From Varroa destructor (Eukaryota; Arthropoda; Arachnida; Mesostigmata; Varroidae), in NCBI RefSeq assembly GCF_002443255.2, contig NW_019211457.1:45363775-45427774 (forward strand): 64,000 bases of DNA. Reading direction: 5' to 3'. Each line of letters starts with the position of its first letter. The stretch's first letter is position 1. Of this stretch, positions 13,701 through 28,700 are shown one piece after another. A program made the translations under genes and the position numbers. Under the pieces are notes generated by a model. That model did not search any database. It was not told the DNA's origin and saw nothing but the letters and a program-made list of their open reading frames with translations.

Positions 13701-16700
13701 TGATCTCAATCACAATTTGCTAGCAGTAGCATCGCCTGCTCATACGAGCATCTCACTTGACGTACACGTTTTTCTGAATTCGTTCTTTTTTGATATATGG
13801 CATTAAACGTTCTACGTGGGGAAATTTTATAAATTTCATTTTCAGCACATAGTTGAAGGTAGAACAGAGGCAATCGTTGCAATGATCGGGTCTATTAGGT
13901 AGCACATACTAGAGGGTATACATGTAAGAAGATATGGCTATGGCGTCGGAGAAAGACAAGATACTCGACGTCGGATTACGGCTGAACAGTTAGTATCCCA
14001 GCAACCGGCCAACTTCTTTAAGTTCCGTGCGTCCTCCTTTTTATTCGCGTAAAGAATAACGCCGCTAGTTTTTTAGCGTTGAAATAATTTCATCTGCTTC
14101 TACAAAACGATGATAGAATTTAACGCCCCGATTCCATGTACCAAAGCCCCACTAAAAGCTTAATTATCAATAAAAGTAGATTCAACATACTATAGCACTT
14201 AAAATTACCGTTTTGTATATATATATAACAAAGCATCGCATCATTTTATGACGATTTATCGTGATTTTTTGTCTAACAGAGTTAGTTATAGCAGGTGTTA
14301 TTTTTTGATGAATTTGGTCGTCGTGATCTTGCGCGCACCCGATTAGCTCATCGAATAAACTCATCACGGACTAGTAATGTAATGTCTGTTCTTCAATGTT
14401 TTCATTGCTTCAGCGAAGATTTCAGTAGGTGAATAGTAGTAAAATAAAACCTGAGTTGTTTGGAGGGTTAATGTCCGGAACAGAGCAATTAGCTGAATGT
14501 TTCTAAATAAGTTCGCTCAGGCAACAATCAATTATCGGTGGCTGCACCGTTCATTTTGGGCGAGGCCTAATCTACTTTTTGCGTCTATTTTTGCTATTCT
14601 AAGCGTATTTGCGCACGCTTCCGGCAAAAGTGTCGTTCAGGGGCAGAGCGTCTCGTAAAAAAAGACCTCTGGGGGATGCTTCTAGCAATGTGGGTGCTGT
14701 TAAGAGTAGGTTTCCAAGCATTGTCGATGGTTACCGGAAAATAGTTGTTCCAGGAAAAGCTTCGTTACCAGCTATGCGAACTACATTGAGAGTGGGAACA
14801 CAGATGTCGTTCGTGAAGCGAGATGGGGACAGTCTAATCGAAAAATGAATAATGGATCCGCAGTCGTCAGATATGAAAACGTAACAAACTTAGATCTCTA
14901 ACTTAAAAACGAATGGATCAATACATCTCGTTCTAAGTCTCACCAGTCAGAGTGACCGAAAAGCGATGGGAGTTCAATGTATAAGAATAGAGAAAAGAGT
15001 GTGCGGTTGTTCGCTGTTAGCCATGTTGACTGGCTGGAACCTCGAGAAGACGTAGATGTGGCCGGGCCGCGTAGGTGAGTATGGGTTCCCCCCTTACTGA
15101 TATGTAAGATTAATTTGCTTAATCTCTTTGGCGCTCGAAATGAATACACATTGCCGAACTATCTTCAAGGTATAAATTGTATCAGATTCACTGGCTGCTT
15201 TATTCTTAGATAGATGAGATCCGGACGGATGATTCCTGAAGATATTTCGTCAAATGATTCGATATCAGGAGTCGTTGTGAGGCTAGTACTTAAGGCAATA
15301 TCTATTTTCTTTTCCTAAAAAAGGAACTTTATGATTGGTTGTTGTAAATCTCTTCACCGTTGGCGCACATCCTCGTGTCTGGCAACATTCATCAATTGGT
15401 GAATGTACTTCGATATATTTAACATAAAACGTACCTGCTTACATTTATCGAAACGGGCGTCAGCTTACTAAGCTATGCCGTATATTTAAGGCCCGATGAT
15501 AATGAACCCAAGGCGTCTATTGCCTTGGGTTAATCCCTGTCCAAATTTGCCACTTAACGGCTGCCTGGAAAGGACTGATCAGTTGCATCCTCTTGGTTCC
15601 GATAAAAAAAATTTGCACTTTTGTACAAATACGGAATAAACAATCTACTGGACACGATGGCGCTCCAACTGTCCTGGCTTTACCTTTAAAGATTGGAGGA
15701 AAAGTTGGAGATTATGGATAAGCATCGTAGCGTTCCATATATTGACCCTAAAACGGAACATGGTAGGAGACTCGCAAAGGAAGTGCATCTTTCACAAAAA
15801 AATCCGCAGTCTTGTTAACTTGAGCTTGTTAAATTATGCGACCTACCCACTCCCACGTTGAATTTCTATTTAGAAAATGAAACTGAGATCAGTGCAGTAG
15901 TGTTGTTGAATGGCGATGGCGAATTTAATAATAAAGCTTCATGAGAACGTAGGGATGGTAGTATTAGGCGGCACTTCGCATAGGTCAGCTATCGTGGGTG
16001 TGGCCGAACCTACCTACGAACTAAATGGAATAAATACATGGTGTTAACTATGTAGTATCAAGGAAAAGTAAGACAGTGCAGCTTCCGGCTGAAAGCAGTT
16101 TTATAAGTCCTGGTTGATGTACATTTACTATACGTAGACGTCATGATGATTTAAATAAATGAAATGTTACCTGGAATTGTTTTCAGCCCATTCTTGTTAC
16201 TGCCACTAAATATCCGTTGAACATAAAAGGTCGCGAAGGAACGGGATATTATATTTTTTATCATTATTAATATTATTCGGTAGATATCGTATCAATGAAG
16301 ATACCAAACTTGTTCTACAAGCTTGCGCATCGCCAGCGAAACATTTTAACACTCACAAACATGCCTCGACAAATCCTAGCTTCTCTCACGGTTCCAACTA
16401 ATTGAACAGAGAAATATTGCCACAAAAACCCCCTGTTGTCTGAATCTATTTAGGTACGTATGGACCGAGTCGGTTGCCTACGGTTAGATGTTACCCTAGC
16501 TGCTACCTATACAATTGGTGGGCATCGATCAATACAGATCGTTGATGTAAGAAAAATCAGGCCAGCGCACGGTCGTATGGAGCTATGTAAGAAGGGGAAG
16601 AACTGTACAATGCAGTTAAATAAATTTCGTATTGATTACCATTAGAACGTCACTATTTGTTTATTATGCCAGGACGTAAGTTTTTTTTTGTTGGGGATCT

Positions 16701-19700
16701 GGATGAGGTGGGTCACATCAGGCAATGCTAAACAGCCATCGTACCGTTAGATCCAAGATTAGACAAATTCTTTGCATAAATCCAACCATCATGTTGTCAC
16801 GCGTTGAGCGGACTCGCTCAAACTTTGCTTTTTCTCGCTCACCGTAAATAAGTGCGTATTGTTCATGGCTGCATAGGGCTCGCCGATAAATATTGTTAGT
16901 GTCTGTGAGCAAACTGCAGCGCCGAATACAAAGAGCGGACAAAGCCAACAAACAGGAAACTATTACAATAAGAAAAAATATGGAACGAAGTAAAGATTTA
17001 AAATTAACGATCTAGTTGGTATCCTTAAAAATGGTCGTTTTTTTTCTCATAATACGATTGGACACAAGCTGAGTAAATTGCTTTTTGAAATCTAATAATA
17101 TTGTTTTTGTGAACGCGGCGCTGTTCAGGCGCAATTTCAGAGGAATTTACATAGAGGAGCTTGGCTATTGAGGTCCACATTTGGTTTCGAATGTGTTCTT
17201 GATACAATTCACCGAAACCCCATAGGAAATCATAGACAAGGTGGCGAGCTTGTCGTCCGCGAAGCTGTTAGCAGTCAAGCGTAAGAAGGGTTTTTTTCAC
17301 CTACCGACCCAAAGGTATTTAGTTCTGACCCCATAACCCGCAGAGGGATTTATGCTGTCGGGCTACGATTAGGCCCAGGTGCCTTCCCGGATCATGGCAG
17401 GCACCTGTCTGCTGTCGTTAAGTCTCTTTGGCTAACAACGCTCACTTAAGAGTTGCAATGGCAAAGTCGAGACAGAATTATTCCAAAACCACCTCGCGCA
17501 CTCCTAACTCCTGACGTTGGAGTCACTCCATCCCCCCCCCCCCCGCCGTACATTCCCCTTTATCGTCTGCACTCATATCCACTTCAGCTTGCCTCCTTTA
17601 GATCCGCAATGTTCAGCAGTGCCATTTGGCTGTGAAGTCTGAATTTTAACGCTCGGCTGCTAGCGTCGACATATCGGGTAAGCCCCGCAGTCACCAGGCT
17701 TTCGACACCGAAGTCGAGTCTAACGCCATCGAAGTCGTAGAAACCTGGAATCGCTAAACGCGGTCGAGCCTTTCGTCAAGAAAATCGAGCTCAACTCATT
17801 CTTAGACTGAGACTTCTTTGGCAGAACAAAGCAGTAGAAACCGACATTAATAGAGCTGTCAGTGCTCTCATTGCACATCAAACTCTACGCCGAGATTTGC
17901 TTGGATCACATTTATGCTATTCGGTATAGTGTATAATAAAGAGTAATGTTATAGGCGAACTTGTGTCCGCGCTGTCGCCATATTCACTTCATAGCCGTTG
18001 TGTGCGAAAAATTAGATAAGCAGAACATCTTACCTCAGTATCATATGCAATCACACGCGAAGTTTCGAGGCCAACGAGTATGATGCAGGTGCGAGAGCCG
18101 CTCGCAGCATGCTCCGCAAGAGAGAGCAATGTAATCTTTACAAATATCGACAGGTACTTTATTCGTTCATGCGGATTCTAGTCCGATAGGATTTTCCTGT
18201 CTGAGTATCATTGACATCTCGAATTCGTTAATAGGCTGAATACTCCACAGCTTGTGCAGTCACGACTTGCAGGTCGATGTCCTTGGATGACCTGACGCAC
18301 AATCATTGTGCTTCAGAAAAATTTCCCTTATCGGTAAAAAAAGGTTTATGCATTCGTTTGTATGTGACGCCTTTCGTGAGCATCATGGCCTAAGTTTAGA
18401 ACTGAAGAGTTACTGCGCTTTCAGACGAGGTCATTCTCATTGGTGTTGCCCTGTCCCTGCGCTTTTGATCGCCTAGCAATTGTAGGGTTTATTTATTGGC
18501 CACTTAACCTATGTTGTTTGACTCTCTATCAGCAAAACGAACGGTTGAAAAAGCTCAGAGAAAACGTGGTTTATCCATTGTATCAGAACGAAAACGTTTT
18601 CATGTGAAACCAGCCTGCGCTTGGAGTGCTGCGCTGTGGTAAAGGGGCGTCGCCCTTTGTTAAGCTGACGAGGACGATGTAGATAAAGTTAACTCTGAGC
18701 AGTTAAATTATATGGCAAGAGTATACGTCAAGAATGTATCATATCTTCAAGGCCGGGTGATTCGCTACTGTTCTAAGAATCTTTGAGGCCAGGTCGAAAT
18801 TAAACAAAGGCGTTGATATTTGGATACTGGACCAGAATAAAAAGTCAGAGGAAGAAACGTGTAAGGCGTAGTTAGATTCATATCTGATTAGGTCCTACAC
18901 GTTTTTACGGGTGACTGTATGTGTGTCGGCATTCCTAAACGTTGATTTTCGACTATCCGAGTAGAATAGGCCGTTTAACTGTCAAGAGTCTATGGACAAT
19001 ACTTTAGTAGTCATGTTGTGGTAGCATTGCAGTAATGTCTTTCCATCCTATGGTATATCTTTACGGTGAAATACATAGAGGCATAAAAGTAGAAAATTCT
19101 AGATTGATTATCGAAGTATCCGGTATGATAGTATTATAGCCGAGGCACTTGATCCGCATTTGCCGAACTTGGCTGGGTTTTGGGTTCGGTCCCATTATCT
19201 TATGATAGCAAGATAATGTTTCACCACCGACTCAACGCCTAGGGTTTTCAGAAAAACCTGGATAAGACCTAGAGAAACATTCGTGCGGTGCAAGTCAAAC
19301 ATGTGTATAAGTGATCGATTACTGATTGTTTCGTGTTCGCGGTCCTTCAGGAGGTACGTCGAGGCGAATTCTCGGAACATTTCGTCAACTTTCGACGTCT
19401 GTCCGTGACCTAGGCGAGGACTAATGGTTATTACGGGCTAAAAGTATAGAAATTTACCTGTGAGCACCTGCAGAAAATCCTTACTGCTTTCTGTGATCCA
19501 GAAGGGTAACTCTTTTCCTGATGTCGAACGCTGCTTTAGGCCTCTGTAGAGCTGGCCTCGAGATGGAATATTTTTCAAAACAAATAAACATTACGCGTCC
19601 ATAACATTTAATTGACATAATGAAATAATAATGCAGTTACCTAATGTCAATATGGAGAGGACTAACCGTGATGTTGTACCATCTAACATTGAATCGCATA

Positions 19701-22700
19701 GGCCAGTAATAATCCAAGTCAACAGGGGTATAATAATTCTCCACAAATCCGCCAGGTAACGCCAAACATAGGTTTGCAATATATTATATAGTTATGCGAT
19801 ATGGCGCTACGGCCGTGTTGGAGCAGTTAGGCCTTTTTAAATGATTAAGAGTTTAAGTAGCTCACCCAGACTAGGTAGAGCTGGTACCGAGGATCCCTGC
19901 GCCTACTAAAACCATTCCCCTTTTTAAACATCATCCTCTATCGACTCAGATATTCAATTTTCTGTGCTATGAACCTTAACGAACGTGGTAGTGTGTCGGA
20001 CCTCACCGAAAAGGCTTACATAAAGTAGTGCTTCGCTTAAAAGTGGATTTATATTCACAAGATTGCACACGGATGCGATGAGAGTCTTTCTCAGTACGAG
20101 CCGTTGGATGTAGTCTAACCCAGGGGGCACTCGACTGACGGTAGGAGGTGGGCCCGATCTAGGGTGGAACTACGTGTTTGTTAGCCGACAAGTGGGTAGC
20201 TCATGGAATAAGCAATGATCTGGTGCCCGGATACCTACTTGTTCCAGCCCAGAGCAGTAAAAAAAACATTATAGCGTATGCAAAAATAGACGCCCTATGT
20301 GAGCTTACACATGGACCTGTTACAATTACGTTAGACAACAGCGCGATGCCATCCTCCATGACGTTACTCTAGTCTGAATCGAGCGCTATACCGTGATGTC
20401 AGTAGAGATAGGGCAATTGGTTGGCTATTGTAAATGTCTACTGTGTTCGCGAATGCGCGGCCTTTGACAGGCTTTGATACCTACGTGAGCAGGAAGCAAG
20501 CTGAGCAAACAGCGACGACGATGATGGGTGGGGCTATGTACGGCAGTGTTGCGAGATACCGTCAGATCTGGGGGGTTGCGACACTAAACTAAATCGAACT
20601 GAAAATGGTGCTTTACATTTATAGTTTCGAAAACTAAGCCAATCGCTAGATCAATGCGTGATCATAACGCTATGCTCCTTTGCGGTAAGTTATTGAGAAG
20701 ACTGCCCTTATTTCTTATAGAATACTAGCAACTCATATAAATTATATAATCAACTTGATCATAATTAATCAAGCTGTTGTGTTTATTGCTTCTGCTACGT
20801 AGATACGCCGATCTTTGAAATCACCAATATACTGTATTAGATCAAATAGGACGAAAATGAGCTCGTACCAGCTCTTATATCTTGTTCTAAAGCACATCTG
20901 TACAGCGCAAAAATGGTATCTTCTCACCAACAAGCGAAGAAAGGTGCCCCGAATCAACCGCAAGACGCGCGCCTGCGTCCAGTATCGGAACGCTAGCAGC
21001 TACGAGCGGTGACGTTGAGCTGAAGTGTGACAGCAGATCCCATAGGCTAAATCCCTGCCACTCGTTTCTAATTTAACTATTAATTAGAGGCATGCCGAGC
21101 GCGTTTTACAGCCCAGTAGTACGATCTCAATACTTATTCCATATAGAATACTTATGACGATAAATTTTAATTTTTGTTTTTCTGTGGATTTTTTTTTTAT
21201 GTCTATGTGGCATTACAGTTACGAATGGACAGCCAGAGGAATCCATAGAGGTAGCTGGCATAAGAAACTGGAAATCGCCGACGGATTTCGCTTGTGGTAT
21301 AGCTACAACGTTATATGAGTGCAATCCACTAACGCACGAAAATACCGGCGAACCGATAGCTGACGCGTTCGGCCTCGTTGTCCGCGAAAATTCGGCGATT
21401 CTAGCTATTGCTGATGGGGTAAATTGGGGTGAAAAGAGCTGTCTTGCCGCCCAGTGTGCGATTCATGGCTGCATTGACTATCTTAACAAGTAAGTTTTAT
21501 TTGTAGAAGTCTAAGCATTGCTGCTTACGGGTTTGTGTATTGAAAAGTACCGTTAAAAAAATTTTGATTTGGACTGTGCCTATACGAAGTTACGAGACAA
21601 CCAAAAATTTGTCAAGTTTATTAATGCAATCTTATTATCATAATTGTGATTGGTGTGATGGTGCAAGGGAAAAATAATCGTTCAGAGGTAACTTGACGTT
21701 GACAGCCAATATCGGCACCAAGTTGCAACATTGTTCCGGTTGCTCTATACATGCACATGTAGCAACTGGAGGATGTTGCAAATTCAACCATCCAGCTCTG
21801 GAACTTTATCACCAGAAAAAAAACAACTCAAGCTCCTTCACGAAGGAAATTACGGAGTGTCTTAAGGTTGATCAGTCTTCGTACTCTATTTAACAAGATT
21901 ATGAAGGATCAAGAATAGATGATAGAATTCGTTTCCTACCTAAATAAAATTCTAAGCTCTTTTATACCGACTTTTCGTGGACCACGTTCAGCTACGCGTA
22001 TGCGTATGGGCTACGCTTGTGTATAATCTAGGCTTCAATACGGGTATAATCCTATCCTAGAAAGATTTCGATTAACGGTAACAGAGCAAATCGTCAAAGT
22101 TGTGTTAAACAGATTAAGCTCCATTAAACAGCGTGTTCTCTACGAAACACGAGTAGTTACTTCCAGGGGTCTCTTTTTTCAGTAACAACTTTGTCATAAC
22201 CATAGTATTCTACAGTCGCGGCGGACAATGAAAGCTAAGTAATCAAATGGTTTGTCTGTAAATAAATAAATAAATAAATAAAATTTTTCTGAAGCGTTTC
22301 TAGATATATCACAACTTAAAACGATGTTTTGTAGTCAATTGTTCCCTACCATGATGGAGCCATTTTGGAGAGCCCCTGAAACAAGATAAGGTTACTTTTT
22401 AATCAATCAAGTGAATCATCTATTGCGAGTCTGGCCGGGCATATCGCGCAACGATGAACATGGCAGGCCTGTTAATAGGAGAAAATGAAAATGGCGTCTA
22501 GAACAAGTATGGAGACTTGGTGGAATGGTCTGTTTGTTTTTCCACGAGTACGTTACACGTTATTCGCACGTTACAGAACAGCAAACTTCTATATCTGGAG
22601 TATGCTTCTATGGCACAACAGCAAACTGCCCTAAAGTTGTACCTATTTGAAGTACATTGGAATAATCAAAAACTGGGCCTGATATCTTGTCCACAGCTAA

Positions 22701-25700
22701 AGTTAGTCACGAGCCCAGTTCTTTGTCACGTAACTGCTTACCGAGTGGCTCCCTTTATCCTTTAGTAAATTGACTACCTTAACAAATCAACAGCAATAAA
22801 TAGTGCTTCTTCGTCTATTTAGTATTTAGAAGAAGTATTACCGTTCCAAATGGGACGACAACCCCTCCCTCATAGATTGACGTATATCTAAGCCAATATA
22901 TGAAAAATGTCAGATCTACCTTCGGTCGGACGGGGATTCCAGGAAGTGGATTGATCATCAAGAAAAGGGAAGCTATACAATCTGTGTATCCGTGCTGATG
23001 TCATGCATTACTTCTCGTACAGAAGAAGTCTTAATTTGTTGAGTACAGGTGGGCGTTGCCGGAGGGTTTAAAGAACGGCGACTGATGCAGTTGCGATATC
23101 CCATAGGGCAACATAGAAAAGCCATAGTGGCTCATTCTTACAATAAACTAGTTGGTTTGCTTGAGATGACAAAGAAAAACTGTTGTGAAACTTTTTTTTT
23201 TTGTTTTGTTTATTTATTTCAACATAATTGTTAGTTCCGAAAGCAGCGCGGTGCGAAGGCGACCATTTTGCTGTGAACACAGTAACTGTTGATTTTCAAG
23301 CCCAATTTGGAAATATGCAAAACTTCTATTTTTCTAGTAGATATCTTAAATATTTCATGGGAAAATGTTAGACTGTTGAATAAGGCACTGATTTCAATCG
23401 CTTAGCGACAACGACGTGTAGTAAAGCAACTGTATCTTATGTGTCTTAGAAAAAAAAATGAGCATCTATCTTGAGTAATCTTTTGGGCCCTAATAACGTA
23501 TCTACAATGTCCCCTTTATTTATATTAAATGCAATTTGTCTAGATAGGGCAAATATTACGTCTGCTTTCCCATCGAAACTACTGAGACAACTGATCAGTG
23601 CTAAACTAAACATAAAGTTGTAATAAGCTGCCTGTTGTTCTTGTCCACGCGTAGACGCCCAGACTATTATACAAATAACGTCATGTGTTTTAGCGAATAT
23701 GGGCAAACCCTTTCCCTGTTTCATGCCAAAATATGTACAGTGTGCCGTTTTCAACATGTACTTACCTATCCTTTGAATCGATATTATTGCCGGTGTTTTC
23801 TATGGTATATCTACATAGCTTTTTGTCGTTCCATATCGCCTGGGACCGGGCCAAAATAAGTCTGCGCGGCTAAACAAGCGTCGCAAGTGGTCGAGCCGGC
23901 CTGTTTCGCGGGTCATCTACCTGCCCAACTTTGTATGCGGTCGAATAGAACGATACTTTCTGTCAAAGGACAAGGTCGCTAAACATTTCCGTCCCGAATC
24001 GGTACTTCCGCTCCGGAGGAACGGTGCCGAGTCCGCATTAGGGCCCCTTTGTCTCTGCGGCTGTGTTTTAGATGATATAGGCCTATAGACCAACTTGGAC
24101 AAGATTGATGTCTGCACTTCTTGGATTTCCACTACTTCTACTTCGGAATAACATTTAGCGTAGAGTATTATTTTTTATTTTTGCCCTTGCTTTGCTGCGC
24201 CTACAAGGTTCTTCGCTGATCGGTTTCGTTAAGCATTTTCAGGCCCTCAGATATTACAATACACGACTCCCATGCATTGTTCTCCGTGCGTTGCCTGCCA
24301 CTCTAGGAAACTGTCGGCCTATGCGCCCGCCCGTACCACTTCTCATAAGATTTACTTCAGCGTCGCATCTGTAATGTAGGAGATTTTGTACACATCGCAA
24401 ACGACGTATGTCCTTCTCTCAATATCCTAGTCTGCATATTCTGACATGTACGTTTGTCTGGTTCAGTATGCCTCTATAATTCTGACTCATCTCGTTATTG
24501 TTTGAGTACGTAAAATGGTTTGCCTTGCATAATTAGAGCTGCGTTTTCATAAGTGTGAAATGGCTCTAAGCAACACATTTTTCTCTAACTCTATCATCTG
24601 TTTGGTAAACGTTCGATGTCCATCGATGTTTTTCTATATTTTTCGATGCGTTCTATACGACTTGACGAGTGGGCGGCCCTTGTCTGGTTTTTCTGTTTGA
24701 ATCTAAACGGACAAACAAATTTCTTCTCCGATAAGACCAAAGCAATAGCGGCGTCAGCGTACACGCGTTATTTCGGTAATCGCGACACGACATCAAACGG
24801 CTCTGACCGATTCTCTAACGACGATTCTTGCACAAAAACAACGAACCGGCTGACGGAAGAGACGCTGGCTCTAGGAATGCCGCCGGGACCGTCTACTGCG
24901 GCATTCCTGGTGCGGCATTGCCAATAGCTCAATGATGTATATCAATGCTAAATCTGGTGGAGAGCCGAAAATGGCCGAAGTTTCTCTCATTTCGCGAACG
25001 GCTGGTCTCACAAATACCAACGAGAAAATAGCCGATCGGCTAGCAGCGAAGGCACCCTGGGGGCGCTGCTGTAGCACAGTGTTACGGGCTACGGGATAAA
25101 CAGAACAGAAAATAAAAGAGCCGATAACAATAGATACAACAACGACAACAACCTAATCTGAACGGTAGCGAAAGGAGTAATAATAATAACACAGGAAAAT
25201 AGCGGAGGCCGGCCAATCCGTCGTGAGGCGCAGCGCTTGGAAACACATAGCAAAGAACATGTCAAGTCCAGGAGTGAATCTTACCTGCTAAACTTTCTTT
25301 TCGTGTTCAACGGGACGCGTCTCGCATTTATGGTTTTAATGTACATTTGGTTACAACGCGGACCTGTGCTGGGACAACGACGCTGAGCGGGTCGGACCGC
25401 GACTTGTGGACCGGGGACCGACCGTTTTTATTGCTAGTGTAATTAGTTAGTTATTAATAAACCCACTTATTAATAAAGTGGGTATTGTGTTTGCTTTCTT
25501 TTTTGCTACGAATAAAATAATTGTTTCATATCGTGACGTGTTAGTAGTCGAGGGTATGAATGTATAAGCCGGAAAATGTGGATTCTAAACGGCCACATAG
25601 ATGTTCGCAGCTTTCCAGCGTTATTAATTAGCTTTATGTAGCTGACCTGTTGGCCAACATAAACGGATCGTCAGTGTGTATTTTTCTTGTAGAATAGCGG

Positions 25701-28700
25701 AAATAGGGGTTGCTACCTTTATTTTGTTGCGACGACTTCACCTGAATTTCCTATGTAGCATTGGCTGGTGGTTTACTCAGGGGTTCGGAATATAGTAAAG
25801 TTGTCGAGGACTGAACCGTTAATAGCAGCAAGCTACACTTGGTGAAAACTGGGTTTCTTTAGTGACTGGGCCAGTAGCCCGGGGTAGCAACCTGGTGAGA
25901 GGACTTCGACCAACTGATGAAAATCATCTTGTCATGATGATACCATTCTTCGCTTAATTCTATTGCGTCACTGTTTTCATCCCTTTCGGTCGATGTGGGA
26001 AACGGAGTCACTGCCTGTTGAACTCTGTCAGTGCAGGTCACTTTTTTTCTGCCAAGAAGTAAGAGTAGTCGGCTAGCTCAAAGGAAAGGTACACATTTGT
26101 AGAAACTGGCATCTCAACAAGCACGGCCAAAAGCCAAAAAGGGTTCGAGGGTCTAAGGCAGTGATAGAGTTATATACACAGAGATGTTTTATATACGAAA
26201 GATCAATGTCGACCACTAATGGTCAGCGTCCGTCATAGGAGAACGAAACGTTTTTAGAGATACTAGTTTTAGGTATGGTGGTGTGAAGATGTTCGCTGTC
26301 GAGGAAACGCGCGCCAGAACCCGACGAGCTCAAATCAATCATGACGCTCCTAGTTTGGCGATCAGCAGGAAGTTTTCCAATGAAAAAAAAAATTAGTGTT
26401 TTTTTCTTTCCCTGGACCAACAGGCTTGGAACATGTAGTATACTTCGTCTGCTTGAGGAAGCCGTCGCACAAAGGACCTCTATTAGCGGGCCACCTTTAT
26501 TAAAGGCTTTATTAAAAGAAGTTCGAGATATCTTTTGAACTCGCTCCATACAGACAGACAGAGTTGGCTCTTCTTATGAACAATGGGTCGTTTCATAGGT
26601 TAATATTCTATCAGACACCGGCTATCTTTTACAAGCTCTTTGCCTTTTTTACCCCTGCGAACGGAAAATTTATCGCAAACGATGATTTCTCCAATAGTAT
26701 CACGGTAAGGTTACTGATGAAGTGTTTGTAAATGTTTCTATGCGCGGCTATGCAATTTGTCGCTTCTATCTACCGCGACCACTATACTATGATTTTCCAA
26801 AGATATTAGTACATGTCCTTCTGTTCGAAGGGAGAAAAACGCCCTTCCTCAGATAACTCAGCAAACAAAGAAACTAAAAAAAAATGGAGTGTGTTATCTA
26901 TATGTATATAAGAAAGAGCTACGCGGAGATGTCGTGAAGGAATGTGTAACGGAAATTCAATTTCAGTTGTATACAAAACTTCCTTCGATCGTCTTCTATA
27001 CTCTGGGAGTGCTTAGGATTTCCTTAGCGATCGGAAGAATCTTAAGGAGTCGAAATAGGAGAGAGCTTTTAGCGAGTGTTCGTTCCTTTTTACGAATTAT
27101 CCGCTTCAAATAACGAAACTGGAACCCATTGCTTATAGAGTGCGTTGTTCCTTGTCAATCGCCTACCGGTCGTGGGTTGGTACCAGATATTAGGTTTCTA
27201 GTATCCGCTCTCTAGTCTCTGTGAAGACAGACTGACCTGTTCGTATTGCAATGAATTCACTGGTCAGGGGCGGTTCTTCGAATGAAGCTTGGTGAGGAGT
27301 AGGTAATCGGTACGTGTGTTTTAACATATCGGTGAAACTACAAATTGGCGTTCTTTACATGACTTGATCTTTTTCCAAACACAAATGGTGTGCAGGACCG
27401 TTCTTGATCTGGCCATCATAAAAATGGGTTGCAGTGCATCAGCAGTGTTAATAATACCTACAGGTGGCTGTATGCTTTAAGCCATAATAGCGTGCAATAT
27501 GTTTGACTACTTAGGTATCAGTCCGCTAATGTAAATGTTAGCGGAGCCATGATTGAACGATTGTTCTACAGCAGAAGATTTCTCATAGCGAACGTAACTC
27601 CCAAGTTAGCGCTTGAATGAAGATGTCGATTACCCTATTCCGAAGCAAGGCAGAATGTCTGCGTTCAAAAACATGATTTCGGTGTTGAAATGGGTTATAT
27701 TCTGCATTTGTGTGATGTAAAATTTCGGTATCGTGCAGGCGATTTGAACCGTTACTTTTGCTTGTAACATATTATCCTTTTTTTTGTTTCGTGTTCTATA
27801 TGTTAACTTTTTAACAGAAATTTACGTACGCTTCCGTCATTGAACCTAACAATGGTTTGATAGTCTTTTTCAAATAATGGCGCCAGCAATCGACCCTACA
27901 ACCTTGTGTCGAGAAGGGTTCGTCCCCATGGACAAAAATCAAAGAGGTAAATGATTAGTACTGAGAAAGCGACGGTGGAACAGATTTAGATGCGGATGTA
28001 TGCACGGATGATGATCACGGCACGATACCCGCCGGTGTAACTTTTCAATGAGAACACAATCGATTTAGTGAACCCGTGTTCAATTTCTGCCGGTCAACAC
28101 GCTTTTCGGTAGGTATTCGAGAAGCAGAGACCACTAATCGATATTTAGTTACATAATTAGAGCTGCTAGAACATGTGTAAAGTGTGACGTTTGCAGCAGA
28201 AGGATCGAATTATGTGAAGTTACATATTTTAGATACTTGCTGCTCGACCATGAAAATGGTGCTGGTAGTGGGGCCTCTTCTAACCTTGGGCCACATTATA
28301 CATTCGGCCGGGCTTGACGTAAACAGAAGCCGAGAGACCAGATGAAGGGTTGCTTGGCTGGCCCCTCATCTACTTGCGATACATCTTGGGATATTTTAGA
28401 TTTAGGATGACTCGAAAACGGGATGCTGATGTAACACTAGTGCCACCACAAGTCTCCCGGTCCACTTCGGAAGAGTAACAATAATGTCCTGTTTTGCATC
28501 GCTTTTTATGTGTGCATGTGAAAGGTACCCGTACCTCTAGTAACAACTGTTCGTAGAGACGCTTCATTGGCCGTACCTCGTATTTTGGGCAAATACGGAA
28601 CGAGGTTTTTTCATTTCGATTTATACATCCGAGTCAAAGTCTGCAAACGTACAGGGTTTTTGTCAAGCCATTGGTCCGCTGTGACCAAAAGGCCGTGTTC

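Larger units (their letters stand above)
4790..21218 (+). other. 16.4-kb intron of the PP2C-like gene
   Basis: The flanking exons join in phase. I see no recognisable protein, tRNA or transposase in it. It holds microsatellites (GTCA near 8462, CA/TG-like 8683-8750, 13 C at 17532-17544), a three-copy 15-bp repeat at 6726, a 10-bp hairpin at 15505 and a GC-richer patch near 12060-12440 with open frames on the minus strand. The short open frames throughout look like chance. Confidence 0.8.

Noticed and set aside
24616..24927. 103-codon plus frame in the second long intron
   Set aside because: No recognisable domain, no splice signals in frame, and the phosphatase reads through in phase without it.
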